From contig NZ_CP141058.1 in assembly GCF_034661175.1 (NCBI RefSeq), forward strand, positions 3,224,001 to 3,288,000: DNA of 64,000 bases, read 5' to 3'. The stretch comes from Nocardioides renjunii (GTDB lineage: Bacteria; Actinomycetota; Actinomycetes; Propionibacteriales; Nocardioidaceae). Position numbers and translations under genes: made by a program. Below are positions 43,300 through 53,142 of the stretch, piece after piece. Under the pieces are notes generated by a model. That model searched no databases. It worked only from the letters and a program-made list of their open reading frames with translations, and had not been told where the DNA came from. How positions within the stretch are numbered: the stretch's first letter is position 1; every line of letters begins with the position of its first letter.

Positions 43300-43328
43300 G
43301 ATATCTACACGAAGGGTAAAGATATCAA
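43300..43328. promoter_or_regulatory. AT-rich control region with twin GATATC sites
   Basis: GATATC occurs at 43300-43305 and again at 43321-43326, two helical turns apart. On the minus strand TTGATA and TAGATA could be -35 and -10 with a 15-base spacer for the glycine-rich gene. Such AT-rich DNA is rare here. The rest of the gap up to 43429 holds only the terminator below. Confidence 0.45.
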
Positions 43329-43351
43329 CAGCAGATCTACAACACGGGCGC

Positions 43352-43376
43352 GATCCGGGAGCCTGTATCCCGGATC
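43352..43376 (-). terminator. Hairpin after the secreted protein gene
   Basis: GATCCGGGA (43352-43360) pairs perfectly with TCCCGGATC (43368-43376) around a seven-base loop, 54 bases downstream of the stop of the gene at 43430-44212. Confidence 0.65.
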
Positions 43377-43429
43377 ACGCCCGCGTCGGCATGGGTGTGC
43401 GTCAGACCGCGAAGGTCAGCCCGCGCAGG

Positions 43430-44212
43430 TCAGCCCGCGCAGAGCACCTCCGGCGTCGCCACCGCGGCCACCGCCGCCGGGGCCACGCTGGTGGAGAGGT
43501 CGAGCTTGAGCCGGAAGACGTCCTCGATGTCGATCACCTGGTCGGCCACGACCACGCCGACGGACAGGGAGTGCGCGGCCAGGACCGCACCGTCGCCGGA
43601 CACCGTGACGGCGCCGCTCGACCCGGTGGCGGAGTCGTCGGTGAGGGCGAAGGTCGCCCGCATCTCGGTGCACTTGCGACCGAGGGTGTACTCGACCGAC
43701 GACGGCGTGCCCGAGGTGGTCGTCGCCAGGCTGGCGGTGAAGTACTCCGCACCGATGGTGACGCCCCGGGGCGTGATGTTCACCGACGGGCCGGGCGTGC
43801 GGAAGCCGAGCTTCTGCCACCGGTAGACCGTGACGTCCAGCGTCTCGCTGAAGCCCTTGGCGAAGCCGTTCGAGGCGGGCTTGAGGACGCGGTACTGCCG
43901 GGTGCCGGCCGTCGACGGGTCGTCCTTGAGGACGTAGGTGCCGTTCTGCTTGATCTTCGCGGTGCCGGTGGCCTTCCACGACTTCTTCTTGCCGACCCGC
44001 TGCTGGAGCGTGACCTTCTGGCCGGCGGCCTTCGGCGTGACGCGGCCGCGGACCTTGACCACGTCCTCCTTGCCGACGACCTCGGTCTTGTTGACGCTGG
44101 CGGTGACCTTGTAGCTCGCGGCCTTGGCCGGGGCGGCCTGCGCCGGCGTGGCCAGGGCCAGCGAGCCGGCGGCGAGAGCCGCAGCCGCGGCCCAGGTGGT
44201 GATGCGGTTCAT
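43430..44212 (-). CDS. Secreted protein with Ig-like and NPCBM-like regions
   Basis: A 260-residue exported protein. A signal peptide (AAAAALAAGSLALATPAQAA) is followed by a basic beta-rich domain (YKVTASVNKTEVVGKEDVVK, then VRGRVTPKAAGQKVTLQQRV and GTRQYRVLKPASNGFAKGFS), similar to bacterial Ig-like fibre domains. The C-terminal half (VEYTLGRKCTEMRATFALTD, then DSATGSSGAVTVSGDGAVLA) resembles the NPCBM/carbohydrate-binding beta-sandwich. ATG 44212 follows GGAGGAAC. The hypothesis is sugar or wall binding; this is a by-eye match. Confidence 0.7.
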   Translation of the reverse strand: MNRITTWAAAAALAAGSLALATPAQAAPAKAASYKVTASVNKTEVVGKEDVVKVRGRVTPKAAGQKVTLQQRVGKKKSWKATGTAKIKQNGTYVLKDDPSTAGTRQYRVLKPASNGFAKGFSETLDVTVYRWQKLGFRTPGPSVNITPRGVTIGAEYFTASLATTTSGTPSSVEYTLGRKCTEMRATFALTDDSATGSSGAVTVSGDGAVLAAHSLSVGVVVADQVIDIEDVFRLKLDLSTSVAPAAVAAVATPEVLCAG

Positions 44213-44271
44213 GGGAGTTCCTCCGTGTGCGTGAGGCCCTGAAGGCCTGTTCACCAAGGAGACTCAGCCGG

Positions 44272-46032
44272 TCACCGAATAGTTGCCGCGGATCCGAGGA
44301 GCGCCCCTCCGTGGGGCGGGACGGCGAGGGTGCCGCCGTCCACGGACACCCCGAACGGTGTCTGGAAGAGCACCTCCCGGTCACCCACCTCGAGCGTGGC
44401 GGGCTCCGCCCCGGCGTTGACCACGACGAGGAGCTCGCCGCGGCGCATCGTGAAGAGCCGGCCCTCCACCGTGCAGGAGGTCGAGCCGAACGACGGGTCC
44501 GTGAGGTCCGGCAGCGTCCGCCGCAGGCGGGCGAGCTCGCGGTAGCAGTCGAGCACCACTGCGTGGCGGCCGGTCGAGCGCTCGTCCCAGTCGAGCTTGG
44601 AGCGGGTGAACGTCTCGGGGTCCTGCGGGTCGGGGACGACGGCCGGGTCCCAGCCCATCTTCTCGAACTCGGCGATCCGGCCCTCGGCGGTGGCCTTCCC
44701 GAGCTCGGGCTCCGGGTGGGAGGTGAAGAACTGGAAGGGCGACGAGGCGGCCCACTCCTCCCCCATGAAGAGCATCGGCGTGAACGGCCCGGCGAGGGTG
44801 AGCAGCGCGGCGCAGGCCAGCTGGTCGTCGTCGAGGTGCTCGGCCAGCCGGTCGCCGCGCGCGCGGTTGCCGATCTGGTCGTGGTTCTGGTTGGCGACCA
44901 CGAGCCGCCAGGTCGGCATGTGGGCGGTGTCGACGGGCCGGCCGTGGTCGCGTTCGCGGAACGACGACCAGGTGCCGTCGTGGAAGAAGCCCTTCTCGCA
45001 GACCTTGGCGAGCGCCTCCAGCGGCTCGAAGTCGGCGTAGTAGCCGGCCGTCTCGCCGCTCAGGGCGACGTGCACGGCGTGGTGGAAGTCGTCGCTCCAC
45101 TGGGCGTCGAGGCCGTGGCCGCCGCCCTCGCGGGGGGTGACGAGGCGGGTGTCGTTGAGGTCGGACTCCGCGATCAGCGTCAGCGGCCGGCGTACGTGCG
45201 CCGACCAGGCCGCGGTCTCGACGGCCATCTCCTCGAGCAGGTGGACCTCCGAGGTGTCGCTGAGCGCGTGCACCGCGTCGAGGCGCAGCGCGTCGACGTG
45301 GAGCTCCTCGAACCACATCCGCACGTTGTCGAGGATGTAGCGCCGGACCTCGGCCGACCCGTCACCGTCGAGGTTGACCAGGTCGCCCCACGTGTTGCGG
45401 CCGTCCTTGAGGTAGGGCCCGAACAGCGGGAGGTAGTTGCCCGAGGGGCCGAGGTGGTTGTGGACCACGTCCTGCACGACCCCGAGCCCGGCGGCGTGGC
45501 AGGCGTCGACGAAGCGCCGGTAGGCGTCCGGCCCGCCGTAGCCCTCGTGGACCGCGAACCAGCCGACGCCGTCGTAGCCCCAGTTGTGCGTGCCGTTGAA
45601 GGCGTTGACCGGCAGCAGCTCGACGAGCTCGACGCCGATGTCGAGCAGGTGGTCGAGCCGCCCGATGGCCGCGTCGAGCGTCCCCTCGGGCGTGAAGGTG
45701 CCGAGGTGGAGCTCGTAGACCACCGAGCCGGCGAGCTGCCGACCGGTCCAGTCGCCGTCGCCCCACTCGTACGTCGACGCGTCCCGGCGCGACAGCCCGT
45801 GCACGCCGTCGGGCTGCCGCCGCGAGCGCGGGTCGGGCCGCGGGTCCGGGTCGTCGTCGAGGAGGTAGCCGTAGTCGACGGCGGCGTCGGTCGACGGCAC
45901 GGGCTCGGCCGGCGTCCACCAGCCGTCGTCACCGCGCACCATGTCGACGACCTCGCCCGCCAGGCTCAGCCGCACCCGTTCGGGCCGCGGTGCCCACACG
46001 TCGAAGGGTCCCCGGGAGATCGACGTGCTCAT
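44272..46032 (-). CDS. treZ: Malto-oligosyltrehalose trehalohydrolase
   Basis: Releases trehalose from maltooligosyltrehalose, the last step of the TreY/TreZ route. The 586-residue GH13 protein has an N-terminal carbohydrate module, then [40 protein letters not shown], the nucleophile region [20 protein letters not shown] and the acid [18 protein letters not shown] 46032 is one base from the treY stop, so the genes are coupled. With glgX and treY it turns glycogen-type glucans into trehalose, an osmoprotectant and carbon store. Confidence 0.96.
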   Translation of the reverse strand: MSTSISRGPFDVWAPRPERVRLSLAGEVVDMVRGDDGWWTPAEPVPSTDAAVDYGYLLDDDPDPRPDPRSRRQPDGVHGLSRRDASTYEWGDGDWTGRQLAGSVVYELHLGTFTPEGTLDAAIGRLDHLLDIGVELVELLPVNAFNGTHNWGYDGVGWFAVHEGYGGPDAYRRFVDACHAAGLGVVQDVVHNHLGPSGNYLPLFGPYLKDGRNTWGDLVNLDGDGSAEVRRYILDNVRMWFEELHVDALRLDAVHALSDTSEVHLLEEMAVETAAWSAHVRRPLTLIAESDLNDTRLVTPREGGGHGLDAQWSDDFHHAVHVALSGETAGYYADFEPLEALAKVCEKGFFHDGTWSSFRERDHGRPVDTAHMPTWRLVVANQNHDQIGNRARGDRLAEHLDDDQLACAALLTLAGPFTPMLFMGEEWAASSPFQFFTSHPEPELGKATAEGRIAEFEKMGWDPAVVPDPQDPETFTRSKLDWDERSTGRHAVVLDCYRELARLRRTLPDLTDPSFGSTSCTVEGRLFTMRRGELLVVVNAGAEPATLEVGDREVLFQTPFGVSVDGGTLAVPPHGGALLGSAATIR

Positions 46033-46033
46033 G

Positions 46034-48325
46034 TCAGTCCTTCCTCACCAGCAGTGCGACGGGGTGGACGGCCAGCAGGCCGTCGAGCCGTCCGTCGGCG
46101 TCGAGCCCGGTCAGCACGTCGTGCCACCGGCCCTCGGGCAGGTCCAGCACCGTGCCGCCCCAGCCGCCCGCGGCCGCCAGCCCGACCGGGAGCCGGGTGA
46201 CGACGGTGATCGCACCGCCGCGGTCGTAGGCCAGCACGTGTCCCGCCGCGTCGCCCGTGGCGGTCACCGGCGTGTAGCCGGTGAACAGCTCGGGTCGCTC
46301 GCGCCGCAGCGTCAGCGCGGAGCAGGTGACGTGCAGCTTGGCGGCGGCGTCGTCCTCAGCGGTGCCGGCCAGCACCTCGGCGCGGTGCTCGAAGTCGACC
46401 GGCCGGCGGTTGTCGGGGTCGACCAGCGACGTCTCCCACAGCTCGCTGCCCTGGTAGACGTCGGGCACGCCCGGGATCGTCAGCGCCAGCAGCTTGGCCG
46501 CCAGCGAGTTGGCCTGGGCCGGCTCGTCGATGCGGGCGGCGAGCCCGACCAGCACCTCGCGCACCTCGTCGGAGGTGAAGACCGCGTCGACCGCGGCGTG
46601 CACCGCGGCCTCGTACGCCTCGTCGGGCTCGGTCCACGTGGTGCGGTCGCCGGCCTCGCGCATCGCCTTCTCGGCGTAGCCGTGCAGCCGCTCGGGCAGG
46701 TCGGGCAGGTGGTCCGGCGTCCACGCGCCGAGCACGGCCTGCCACAGCAGCGAGCCGAACGCGGGGTCGGGCACGGGCACGAGCCGGAGCAGCTCGTCGA
46801 GCGCCCGCTCCCAGTGGCCCGGCTCCTCGGCCAGCACGGTGATGCGGGCGCGGACGTCCTCGCCGCGCTTGGTGTCGTGGGTCGACAGGGTCACCATCGC
46901 CTGCGGCCAGTCGCGCTGCCGCGCGGCCATGGCCTCGTGGAACGTGTCGACGCCGACGGAGAAGATCGACGGGTCGCCGCCGACCTCGTTGAGCGACGTG
47001 AGCCGCGACCACCGGTAGAACGAGCAGTCCTCGACGCCCTTGGCCATCACCATGCCGGACGTCTGCTGGAAGCGCCGCGCGGGCTGGCTCCACTCGTCGT
47101 GCAGCACCGGCTCGAGGACGTCGTACGTCTCGGCGACCTCGGGCCGCTCCTCGCGCGCCATGGCGAAGGCCTGGTCGAGGTGGTCGCGGCCCTCGGGAAG
47201 GTAGGAGCGGTAGACCGGGAAGCAGGCCAACAGCTCGCCGATCGCGTCGGCGACCGCGTCGTCGTCGGCCTTCTCGCCCTTGGTCTCCAGCACGCGGGCG
47301 ACCTCGCGGGTGATCCGCAGGACCTCCGAGTGCAGGATCCCGTCGGCGACGGCGCGCTTGTTGTCGTGGACCATCGCGTGCCAGTCCACCGTGGTGCCAC
47401 GCAGGCGGTCCTCGAGCACGGTCAGCGGCGCCTCGCCGGCGGGGTCGGTGAGCACCCGGTCGATGAAGGCGAGGGCGTCGTAGCCGGTGGTGCCGGCGGT
47501 GGCCCAGTCCTGCGGGAGCTCCTCCCCCGGCTCGAGGATCTTCTCGACCAGGACGTAGGCGCCGCCGGTGAGGGCGGCGAGGTCGTCGAGGTAGCGCTTG
47601 GGGTCGCGCAGGCCGTCGGGGTGGTCGACGCGCAGGCCGTCGACGAGGCCCTCGTCGAACCAGCGCTTCACCTCCACGTGGGTCTCGGCGAACACCTCGG
47701 GGTCCTCGACCCGCACCGCGGCGAGGGTGTTGACCGCGAAGAAGCGGCGGTAGTTGAGGTCCTCGTCGGCCGCACGCCAGTTGACCAGCTCGTAGTGCTG
47801 CTCCTCCAGCGTGGTCGTGCCGGGAGCCATCGGGAAGCGCTGGTCGTGGTAGCGGACCTCGCCTTCCCCCGTGTCCGACGCAGCGATGGTGATCGAGCCC
47901 TCGTCGTCGTCACCGATGACCGGGATCACGATGCGGCCGTCGCCGGCCGCCCAGTCGACGTCGAACGCGCTCGCGTGCTCGGACCCGCGGCCCAGCTGCA
48001 GCACATCCCACCACCACGGGTCCTCCGACGGCGTCGCGACGCCGACGTGGTTGGGCACGATGTCGACGAGCACCCCCATGCCGAGGCGGCGCGCCTCGGC
48101 GGACAGCGCCGCCAGTCCCTCCTCGCCACCGCGCTCGGGGTCGACGTGGTCGAAGGCGACCACGTCGTAGCCGTGGGTGCTGCCGGGCTCCGAGGCCAGC
48201 AGCGGCGACAGGTAGACCCAGTCGACGCCGAGGTCGCGGAGGTAGGGCAGGACCCGTGCGCCGTCGTGGAGGGTGAAGTCCGGACTGACCTGCAACCGGT
48301 ACGTGCTGTGGGGGGTCCGCGTCAC
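46034..48325 (-). CDS. treY: Malto-oligosyltrehalose synthase
   Basis: Rearranges the terminal alpha-1,4 bond of a maltodextrin into an alpha,alpha-1,1 bond. The 763-residue GH13 protein starts [20 protein letters not shown], has [40 protein letters not shown], the nucleophile region [20 protein letters not shown] and [13 protein letters not shown]. The length matches the family. Its GTG overlaps the glgX stop by four bases, so translation follows glgX closely. Confidence 0.96.
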   Translation of the reverse strand: MTRTPHSTYRLQVSPDFTLHDGARVLPYLRDLGVDWVYLSPLLASEPGSTHGYDVVAFDHVDPERGGEEGLAALSAEARRLGMGVLVDIVPNHVGVATPSEDPWWWDVLQLGRGSEHASAFDVDWAAGDGRIVIPVIGDDDEGSITIAASDTGEGEVRYHDQRFPMAPGTTTLEEQHYELVNWRAADEDLNYRRFFAVNTLAAVRVEDPEVFAETHVEVKRWFDEGLVDGLRVDHPDGLRDPKRYLDDLAALTGGAYVLVEKILEPGEELPQDWATAGTTGYDALAFIDRVLTDPAGEAPLTVLEDRLRGTTVDWHAMVHDNKRAVADGILHSEVLRITREVARVLETKGEKADDDAVADAIGELLACFPVYRSYLPEGRDHLDQAFAMAREERPEVAETYDVLEPVLHDEWSQPARRFQQTSGMVMAKGVEDCSFYRWSRLTSLNEVGGDPSIFSVGVDTFHEAMAARQRDWPQAMVTLSTHDTKRGEDVRARITVLAEEPGHWERALDELLRLVPVPDPAFGSLLWQAVLGAWTPDHLPDLPERLHGYAEKAMREAGDRTTWTEPDEAYEAAVHAAVDAVFTSDEVREVLVGLAARIDEPAQANSLAAKLLALTIPGVPDVYQGSELWETSLVDPDNRRPVDFEHRAEVLAGTAEDDAAAKLHVTCSALTLRRERPELFTGYTPVTATGDAAGHVLAYDRGGAITVVTRLPVGLAAAGGWGGTVLDLPEGRWHDVLTGLDADGRLDGLLAVHPVALLVRKD

Positions 48326-50502
48326 GGGGCGTCCGTACCCGACCGGGCGGCCAGGGATGCGGCCACCGAGTGGTCCGGCGCCGACTCCGGCTCCGCGTGC
48401 TCACGCAGCACCACGAGGCTGTGGGTCTCGAGGCTGAGCGTGGCGCCCGCCTCGAAGGTCGGGTCGGCGTCGGGTTCCCCGCCGGTGTCGATGACGACGT
48501 CCCACGCGGCGGCGTACTCCTCCGTCGGCAGGGTCACGTCCTTGGGCCCGTCGGCGTTGAAGTAGACGAGGAAGTGGTCGTCGGTGATCGTGGCGCCCCG
48601 GGCGTCCTTGCCGGCGATGCCGTTGCCGTTGAGGTACATCCCGATCGCCTTGCCGCCCTCCCAGTCGGCATCCTCCATCGGCTCGCCGTCGAGGTCGAGC
48701 CACACGATGTCGTTGAGGCGCTCGCCGTCGCCGGTGCGCACCGTGTTGCCGGTGAAGAACCGCTTGCGGCGGAACGTCGGGTGATCGGCGCGCAGCTTGG
48801 CCACCGCGGCGGTGAACTCGATGAGCGGGTTGTCCGCGCGGCTCCAGTCGACCCAGCTGATCTCGCTGTCCTGGGCGTAGGTGTTGTTGTTGCCGTCCTG
48901 CGTGCGGCTCAGCTCGTCACCGTGCAGGAGCATGGGCACGCCCTGGCTCAGCAGCAGCGTCGCGATGAAGTTGCGCTGCTCGCGGGCCCGCGCGCCGAGG
49001 ATCTCGGGGTCGTCGGTCGGCCCCTCGACACCGTGGTTCCACGAGCGGTTGTGGCTCTCGCCGTCGTTGTTGTCCTCGCCGTTGGCCTCGTTGTGCTTCT
49101 CGTTGTAGGACACGAGGTCGCGCAGGGTGAAGCCGTCGTGGGCGGTGACGAAGTTGATGCTCGCGAACGGCCGGCGCCCGGAGTGCTCGTAGAGGTCGGA
49201 GGAGCCGGACAGTCGCGACGCGAAGTCGCCCAGCGACGGCTCGCCGCGCCAGAAGTCGCGCACGGTGTCGCGGTAGGCGCCGTTCCACTCGGTCCACTGC
49301 GGCGGGAAGCCGCCGACCTGGTAGCCGCCGGGGCCGATGTCCCACGGCTCGGCGATGAGCTTGACCTGGCTGACCACCGGGTCCTGCTGCACCATCTCGA
49401 AGAAGGTGGAGAGCTTGTCGACGTCGTAGAACTCGCGCGCCAGGCTCGCGGCCAGGTCGAAGCGGAAGCCGTCGACGTGCATCTCGGTCACCCAGTAGCG
49501 CAGCGAGTCCATGATCAGCTGCACCGAGTGCGGGTGGCGCACGTTGAGGGTGTTGCCGGTGCCGGTGTAGTCCATGTAGTAGCGCTGGTCGTCCTCGACG
49601 AGCCGGTAGTAGGCCGGGTTGTCGATGCCCTTGAAGCTCAGCGTCGGCCCGAGGTGGTTGCCCTCGGCGGTGTGGTTGTAGACGACGTCGAGGATGACCT
49701 CGATGCCGGCGACGTGCATCGCCTTCACCATCGCCTTGAACTCCTGCACCTGCTGGCCCTGCTGGCTCGAGGCGTAGTCGGCGTGCGGCGCGAAGAAGCC
49801 GAGGGTGTTGTAGCCCCAGTAGTTGCGCAGCCCCTTCTCGAGCAGCGTCGAGTCCTGGACGAACTGGTGCACCGGCATCAGCTCGATGGCGGTGACGCCG
49901 AGCTTCTGCAGGTGGGCGGTGATCGAGGGGTGCGCCAGGCCGGCGTACGTCCCGCGCTGCTCCTCGGGGACGTCGGGGTGCTGCTGGGTGAGGCCCTTGA
50001 CGTGCGCCTCGTAGATGAACGACTCGTTGTAGGGGATCGAGAGGCGGCGGTCGCCCTCCCAGTCGAAGAACGGGTTGATGACCACGCCGTGGGTCATGTG
50101 CCCGGCGGAGTCGTCGTCGTTGCGCGAGTCCTCGTCGCCGAAGTTGTAGGCGAACAGCGACTGGTCCCAGTCGATGTCGCCGGCGGTCGCCTTGGCGTAG
50201 GGGTCGAGGAGCAGCTTGCTGGGGTTGCAGCGCAGGCCCTGGCTCGGGTCCCAGGGGCCGTGCACCCGGTAGCCGTAGCGCTGCCCGGGCTGGATGGTCG
50301 GGATGTAGCAGTGCCACACGTGCGCGTCGACCTCGCGGACCTCGAGGCGGGTCTCGCGGAAGCCGCCGGGACCCTCCGGGTCGGGGTCGAAGAGGCACAG
50401 CTCGACGCGCTCGGCGGCCTCGCTGAAGAGGGCGAAGTTGGTGCCGGTGCCGTCGAAGGTGGCACCGAGGGGATAGGCGGTGCCGGGCCAGGTCTCGATC
50501 AT
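48322..50502 (-). CDS. glgX: Glycogen debranching enzyme GlgX
   Basis: A 726-residue isoamylase-type GH13 enzyme that cuts alpha-1,6 branches of glycogen limit dextrins. It starts with the CBM48 region WPGTAYPLGATFDGTGTNFA, then the barrel with GIEVILDVVYNHTAEGNHLG, nucleophile MHVDGFRFDLAASLAREFYD, acid KLIAEPWDIGPGGYQVGGFP and NFVTAHDGFTLRDLVSYN. It supplies linear chains for TreY/TreZ. TAGCGT six bases before ATG 50502 suggests a leaderless start for the three-gene operon. Confidence 0.96.
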   Translation of the reverse strand: MIETWPGTAYPLGATFDGTGTNFALFSEAAERVELCLFDPDPEGPGGFRETRLEVREVDAHVWHCYIPTIQPGQRYGYRVHGPWDPSQGLRCNPSKLLLDPYAKATAGDIDWDQSLFAYNFGDEDSRNDDDSAGHMTHGVVINPFFDWEGDRRLSIPYNESFIYEAHVKGLTQQHPDVPEEQRGTYAGLAHPSITAHLQKLGVTAIELMPVHQFVQDSTLLEKGLRNYWGYNTLGFFAPHADYASSQQGQQVQEFKAMVKAMHVAGIEVILDVVYNHTAEGNHLGPTLSFKGIDNPAYYRLVEDDQRYYMDYTGTGNTLNVRHPHSVQLIMDSLRYWVTEMHVDGFRFDLAASLAREFYDVDKLSTFFEMVQQDPVVSQVKLIAEPWDIGPGGYQVGGFPPQWTEWNGAYRDTVRDFWRGEPSLGDFASRLSGSSDLYEHSGRRPFASINFVTAHDGFTLRDLVSYNEKHNEANGEDNNDGESHNRSWNHGVEGPTDDPEILGARAREQRNFIATLLLSQGVPMLLHGDELSRTQDGNNNTYAQDSEISWVDWSRADNPLIEFTAAVAKLRADHPTFRRKRFFTGNTVRTGDGERLNDIVWLDLDGEPMEDADWEGGKAIGMYLNGNGIAGKDARGATITDDHFLVYFNADGPKDVTLPTEEYAAAWDVVIDTGGEPDADPTFEAGATLSLETHSLVVLREHAEPESAPDHSVAASLAARSGTDAP

Positions 50503-50508
50503 GCCTTG

Positions 50509-50514
50509 ACGCTA
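50509..50514 (-). promoter_or_regulatory. -10 hexamer TAGCGT of the glgX-treY-treZ operon (leaderless)
   Basis: TAGCGT reads on the minus strand six bases before ATG 50502. Confidence 0.55.
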
Positions 50515-50609
50515 CCGGCGATCGGCCCTGAGCCCTCTTCGCGGATCATCCAGCGGGGTGGGGCGGTGGCGATGGTCACTCCGTCTGTAGGCGGGTTGCG
50601 TCCGGCAAT

Positions 50610-51071
50610 TCAGTCGCCGGCGACGACCGTGACCGCTGCGGTCGAGCTGGCGCCGACCATCGGCCGGCTCGGCGAGCCCGGGATGGTCAGCGGCAGGTCC
50701 AACGGAGCCCGCAGTCGCACGGTGACCGACCGCCCGACCGGGTCCACCCGGACGGCCACGTCGACCCCGGGGTACGACGCTCCGGCGCCGGCCCTCGCGA
50801 GGTACTCGCGCACGGCGGCCCGGACCGCTTCCTCCTGCTGGAGCAGCCGCTGGTCGTCGAGGCCCTGCTCGTAGATCCCGGCCGAGCCGAGGTCGGCACC
50901 GTAGAGCGCGGCGCCGTCGGCCAGGTTGTCGAGCCCCTGCCGCTGGAGGTAGGCGGCGGAGGCGTCGATGACCATGACGATCGCCATCAGCAGGATGCTG
51001 GCGAAGCCGATGATGAGCAGCGTGACCTGGCCGCGGTCGTCGCGCTCCCGTGACGCCGGTCGGCGGCTCAC
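50610..51071 (-). CDS. Tad-cluster pilus assembly protein (TadG/TadE-like)
   Basis: A 153-residue protein with one N-terminal membrane segment after a charged stretch: RDDRGQVTLLIIGFASILLM, then AIVMVIDASAAYLQRQGLDN and LADGAALYGADLG. This is the Flp/TadG-type N-terminus, the last gene of the tad operon. The rest is extracytoplasmic and beta-rich. GTG 51071 overlaps the upstream TadE stop. It probably forms a pseudopilin or pilus-tip component. Confidence 0.85.
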   Translation of the reverse strand: MSRRPASRERDDRGQVTLLIIGFASILLMAIVMVIDASAAYLQRQGLDNLADGAALYGADLGSAGIYEQGLDDQRLLQQEEAVRAAVREYLARAGAGASYPGVDVAVRVDPVGRSVTVRLRAPLDLPLTIPGSPSRPMVGASSTAAVTVVAGD

Positions 51072-51541
51072 GGGTCGGTCTCCTCGTCGCTGTCCTCGCC
51101 GGCACTCTCGACGTACTGACCGATCGGCACGGTGTGGGTCGCGTCGAGCGAGAAGCTCGCCCGCCCGCCGCCGAGGATGGCCGGGAAGAACGGCAGCTCG
51201 ACCCCGGAGTCGACCCGCACGGTGATGACGGACGTCCCGGTGTGGCAGCTCCCGGCCGGCGACTCGCAGGTCACCGAGACCCGTGCCCGCTGGTTCGGAG
51301 TGCCCTGGTCGGCGAGCACCTGGCGTACGACGGCCTGGGCGCGGGCCTCGCCGGTGGCGTCGTCGGGCGCCAGGGCGTACGCGCGCCCGGCCGCCCGCGC
51401 TGCGGCGCTGGTCGCGAAGGCGCCCTGCTGCACCTCGAACACCGAGATCACGACCCACACCAGCGGCACCAGCAGGATGATCGCCAGCCAGGTCAGCTCG
51501 ACGAGGGCAGAGCCGGACTCGTCGCGGCGCCGCGTCGTCAC
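51068..51541 (-). CDS. TadE-family pseudopilin
   Basis: A 157-residue protein whose N-terminus RRRDESGSALVELTWLAIIL followed by LVPLVWVVISVFEVQQGA is a TadE pseudopilin pattern: a Gly-Ser-Ala-Leu-Val-Glu motif with the conserved Glu five residues after the processing site, then a hydrophobic helix. Two Cys in CESPAGSCHTG may form a disulfide. It overlaps both neighbours by four bases, so the three pilin-like genes are translated together. Confidence 0.87.
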   Translation of the reverse strand: MTTRRRDESGSALVELTWLAIILLVPLVWVVISVFEVQQGAFATSAAARAAGRAYALAPDDATGEARAQAVVRQVLADQGTPNQRARVSVTCESPAGSCHTGTSVITVRVDSGVELPFFPAILGGGRASFSLDATHTVPIGQYVESAGEDSDEETDP

Positions 51542-51939
51542 CGCTGCACCGCGCCCTGCTCGGCGATCGCATGGCCGGACACCCGGACGTGGATGCTGGT
51601 GCCGCCGATGCCGAGCAGGCCGACGTCGGCCTCGACCACGGTCTCGTAGCCGGGCGCACCTCCGACCAGCGCCGGGCGTACGGTCACCGACCGCACGAAG
51701 TCCTGCGAGAGGGCGCCGTCGACCAGCTCCTGCACCTTGGCCCGGCCGGCCGGTGCGGACGACCCCGCGACGGCGGCGTGCCGGGCACCCTCGGCCGCGG
51801 CCGAGGCGAGGGTGTTGCGCACGTGCAGCACGAGGGCCAGCTGCAGGATGCCGAGCACCAGTGGCAGCAGGACCAGCAGGACGAGGACGACGTCGACGAC
51901 CGCCGCTCCCTTCTCGCCGCGACGGCTGGGACGCAGCAC
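51538..51939 (-). CDS. TadE-like pseudopilin
   Basis: A 133-residue pseudopilin. The N-terminus RRGEKGAAVVDVVLVLLVLL, then PLVLGILQLALVLHVRNTLA has the TadE layout, with Asp in place of the usual Glu at position five after the cleavage-type Gly. The extracytoplasmic part is small and beta-rich. GTG 51939. Pairs with the adjacent TadE-family protein. Confidence 0.85.
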   Translation of the reverse strand: MLRPSRRGEKGAAVVDVVLVLLVLLPLVLGILQLALVLHVRNTLASAAAEGARHAAVAGSSAPAGRAKVQELVDGALSQDFVRSVTVRPALVGGAPGYETVVEADVGLLGIGGTSIHVRVSGHAIAEQGAVQR

Positions 51940-51947
51940 GCTGCGAC

Positions 51948-52160
51948 CTAGCCGCTCACCATCGAGAACGCGCGGGACAGGAGGGACCGCAGCTCGTCGC
52001 TGACGAAGGGGGTGAGGGCGGCGACGACGATCGCGGTCATCAGCGTGACCATCACCCAGCCGGGCACGTCGCCGCGCTCGTCCTTCTGCCGGGGCGCTCG
52101 CGCTCCGGGCTCGACGAGCATCGCCAGGTGGAACAGCAGTCCCGAGATCGACTGGTGCAT
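51948..52160 (-). CDS. Small single-helix membrane protein in the tad cluster, possible pilin
   Basis: A 70-residue protein: a 35-residue basic cytosolic N-terminus, then ERGDVPGWVMVTLMTAIVVA and ALTPFVSDELRSLLSRAFSM. The position right after the TadC gene and the charged-then-hydrophobic layout suggest the major Flp pilin. It lacks the usual Glu-Tyr of Flp after the cleavage site, so this may be a divergent form. ATG 52160 has a strong Shine-Dalgarno (GAAAGGA), implying high translation, as expected for a pilin. It could also be an unrelated accessory subunit. Confidence 0.7.
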   Translation of the reverse strand: MHQSISGLLFHLAMLVEPGARAPRQKDERGDVPGWVMVTLMTAIVVAALTPFVSDELRSLLSRAFSMVSG

Positions 52161-52200
52161 GGAGGTGTCCTTTCGATGGGTGCGCCCGGGTGGTCGCAGG

Positions 52201-53142
52201 TCATGGGGTGGTCAGGCGCAGGCCCAGCACGCCGGGGTAGAAGGCGAAAAGGATCGTCACCGGCAGCACGAAGAACACGACCGGCGCCATCATCGCGATC
52301 TCCTTGCGGGCCGCGGTCTCGATCAGCAGCCGGCGACCGGCCTCGCGGACGTCGGCCGCCTGCGCGTGCAGGACGTCGGCGAGCGGCGTGCCGCGCTCCA
52401 TGGCGACGGTGATCCCGGTCGCGAAGCGGGCGACGATCGGCAGCCCGGTCGCTCGACCCAGGGACTCGAACGCCGCGCCGACCGGCTCGCCGGTGCGGAT
52501 CCGCGCGAGCACCTGCGCGAGGTCCTCGGAGAGAGCGCCGTGGCTGCGGCGCACGACCCGGTCGAGGGCGGCGACCGGGCTCTCCCCCGCCGCGACGGAC
52601 AGGGCGAGCAGCTCGGCGACGGTCGGGAACTCGGTGAGGACCTGCCGCTCGCGGTTGCGCACCTGGGTGCTGAGCCGGTTGTCGCGGAGGAAGACGCCGC
52701 CGACGAAGCCGAGGACGCAGAACACGACCGCCGACCCGACGCCGCCGACGCCGCCGAGCGCCCGGACGAGGCTCACGGCTGCCGTCACCGCGAAGCCGAC
52801 GAGGCCCCACACCACCTGCTCGATCCGGAAGTCCTGCACGGTGCGGTCGAGCCCGGCGCGCTGGAGCCGGCGTCGTACGGAGCCGCTGCCGCCCAGGACG
52901 CGCTCGACCACGTCGGCCGCCGACCTCAGGACCGGGCCGAAGATCCCGGCCGCCGCGGACGTCGGGGACGTCGACGTCGTCCGCAGGGCCGGGCCCTGGT
53001 CGCGGAGCGGCAGGTCGCGGAGGTAGGGCAGCACCCGCACCGACAGCTGCGGACGCCGCAGGACGTCGATGCGCAGCCCGACGAGCAGCAGTCCTGCGCC
53101 GGCCAGGCCGCCGAGCAGCCCGCCCCACACCGCGGCACTCAC
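52201..53142 (-). CDS. Type II secretion system F family protein (TadC)
   Basis: A 313-residue inner-membrane platform protein with an N-terminal segment, a central pair of segments and a C-terminal segment. The T2SSF domain contains VLTEFPTVAELLALSVAAGE, SPVAALDRVVRRSHGALSED and GTPLADVLHAQAADVREAGR, then RRLLIETAARKEIAMMAPVV. It pairs with TadB to anchor the pilus machine. The GTG start overlaps the TadB stop. Confidence 0.9.
   Translation of the reverse strand: MSAAVWGGLLGGLAGAGLLLVGLRIDVLRRPQLSVRVLPYLRDLPLRDQGPALRTTSTSPTSAAAGIFGPVLRSAADVVERVLGGSGSVRRRLQRAGLDRTVQDFRIEQVVWGLVGFAVTAAVSLVRALGGVGGVGSAVVFCVLGFVGGVFLRDNRLSTQVRNRERQVLTEFPTVAELLALSVAAGESPVAALDRVVRRSHGALSEDLAQVLARIRTGEPVGAAFESLGRATGLPIVARFATGITVAMERGTPLADVLHAQAADVREAGRRLLIETAARKEIAMMAPVVFFVLPVTILFAFYPGVLGLRLTTP

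Noticed and set aside
45941..48565. An 874-codon plus-strand open frame antisense to treY
   Set aside because: It is a mirror frame of treY with GC-rich composition and no domain; treY, treZ and glgX are unambiguous.
50568..50605. A possible small gene between glgX and the tad cluster
   Set aside because: The gap is 107 bases, the frames have no start with a ribosome site, and the sequence is accounted for by the glgX promoter.
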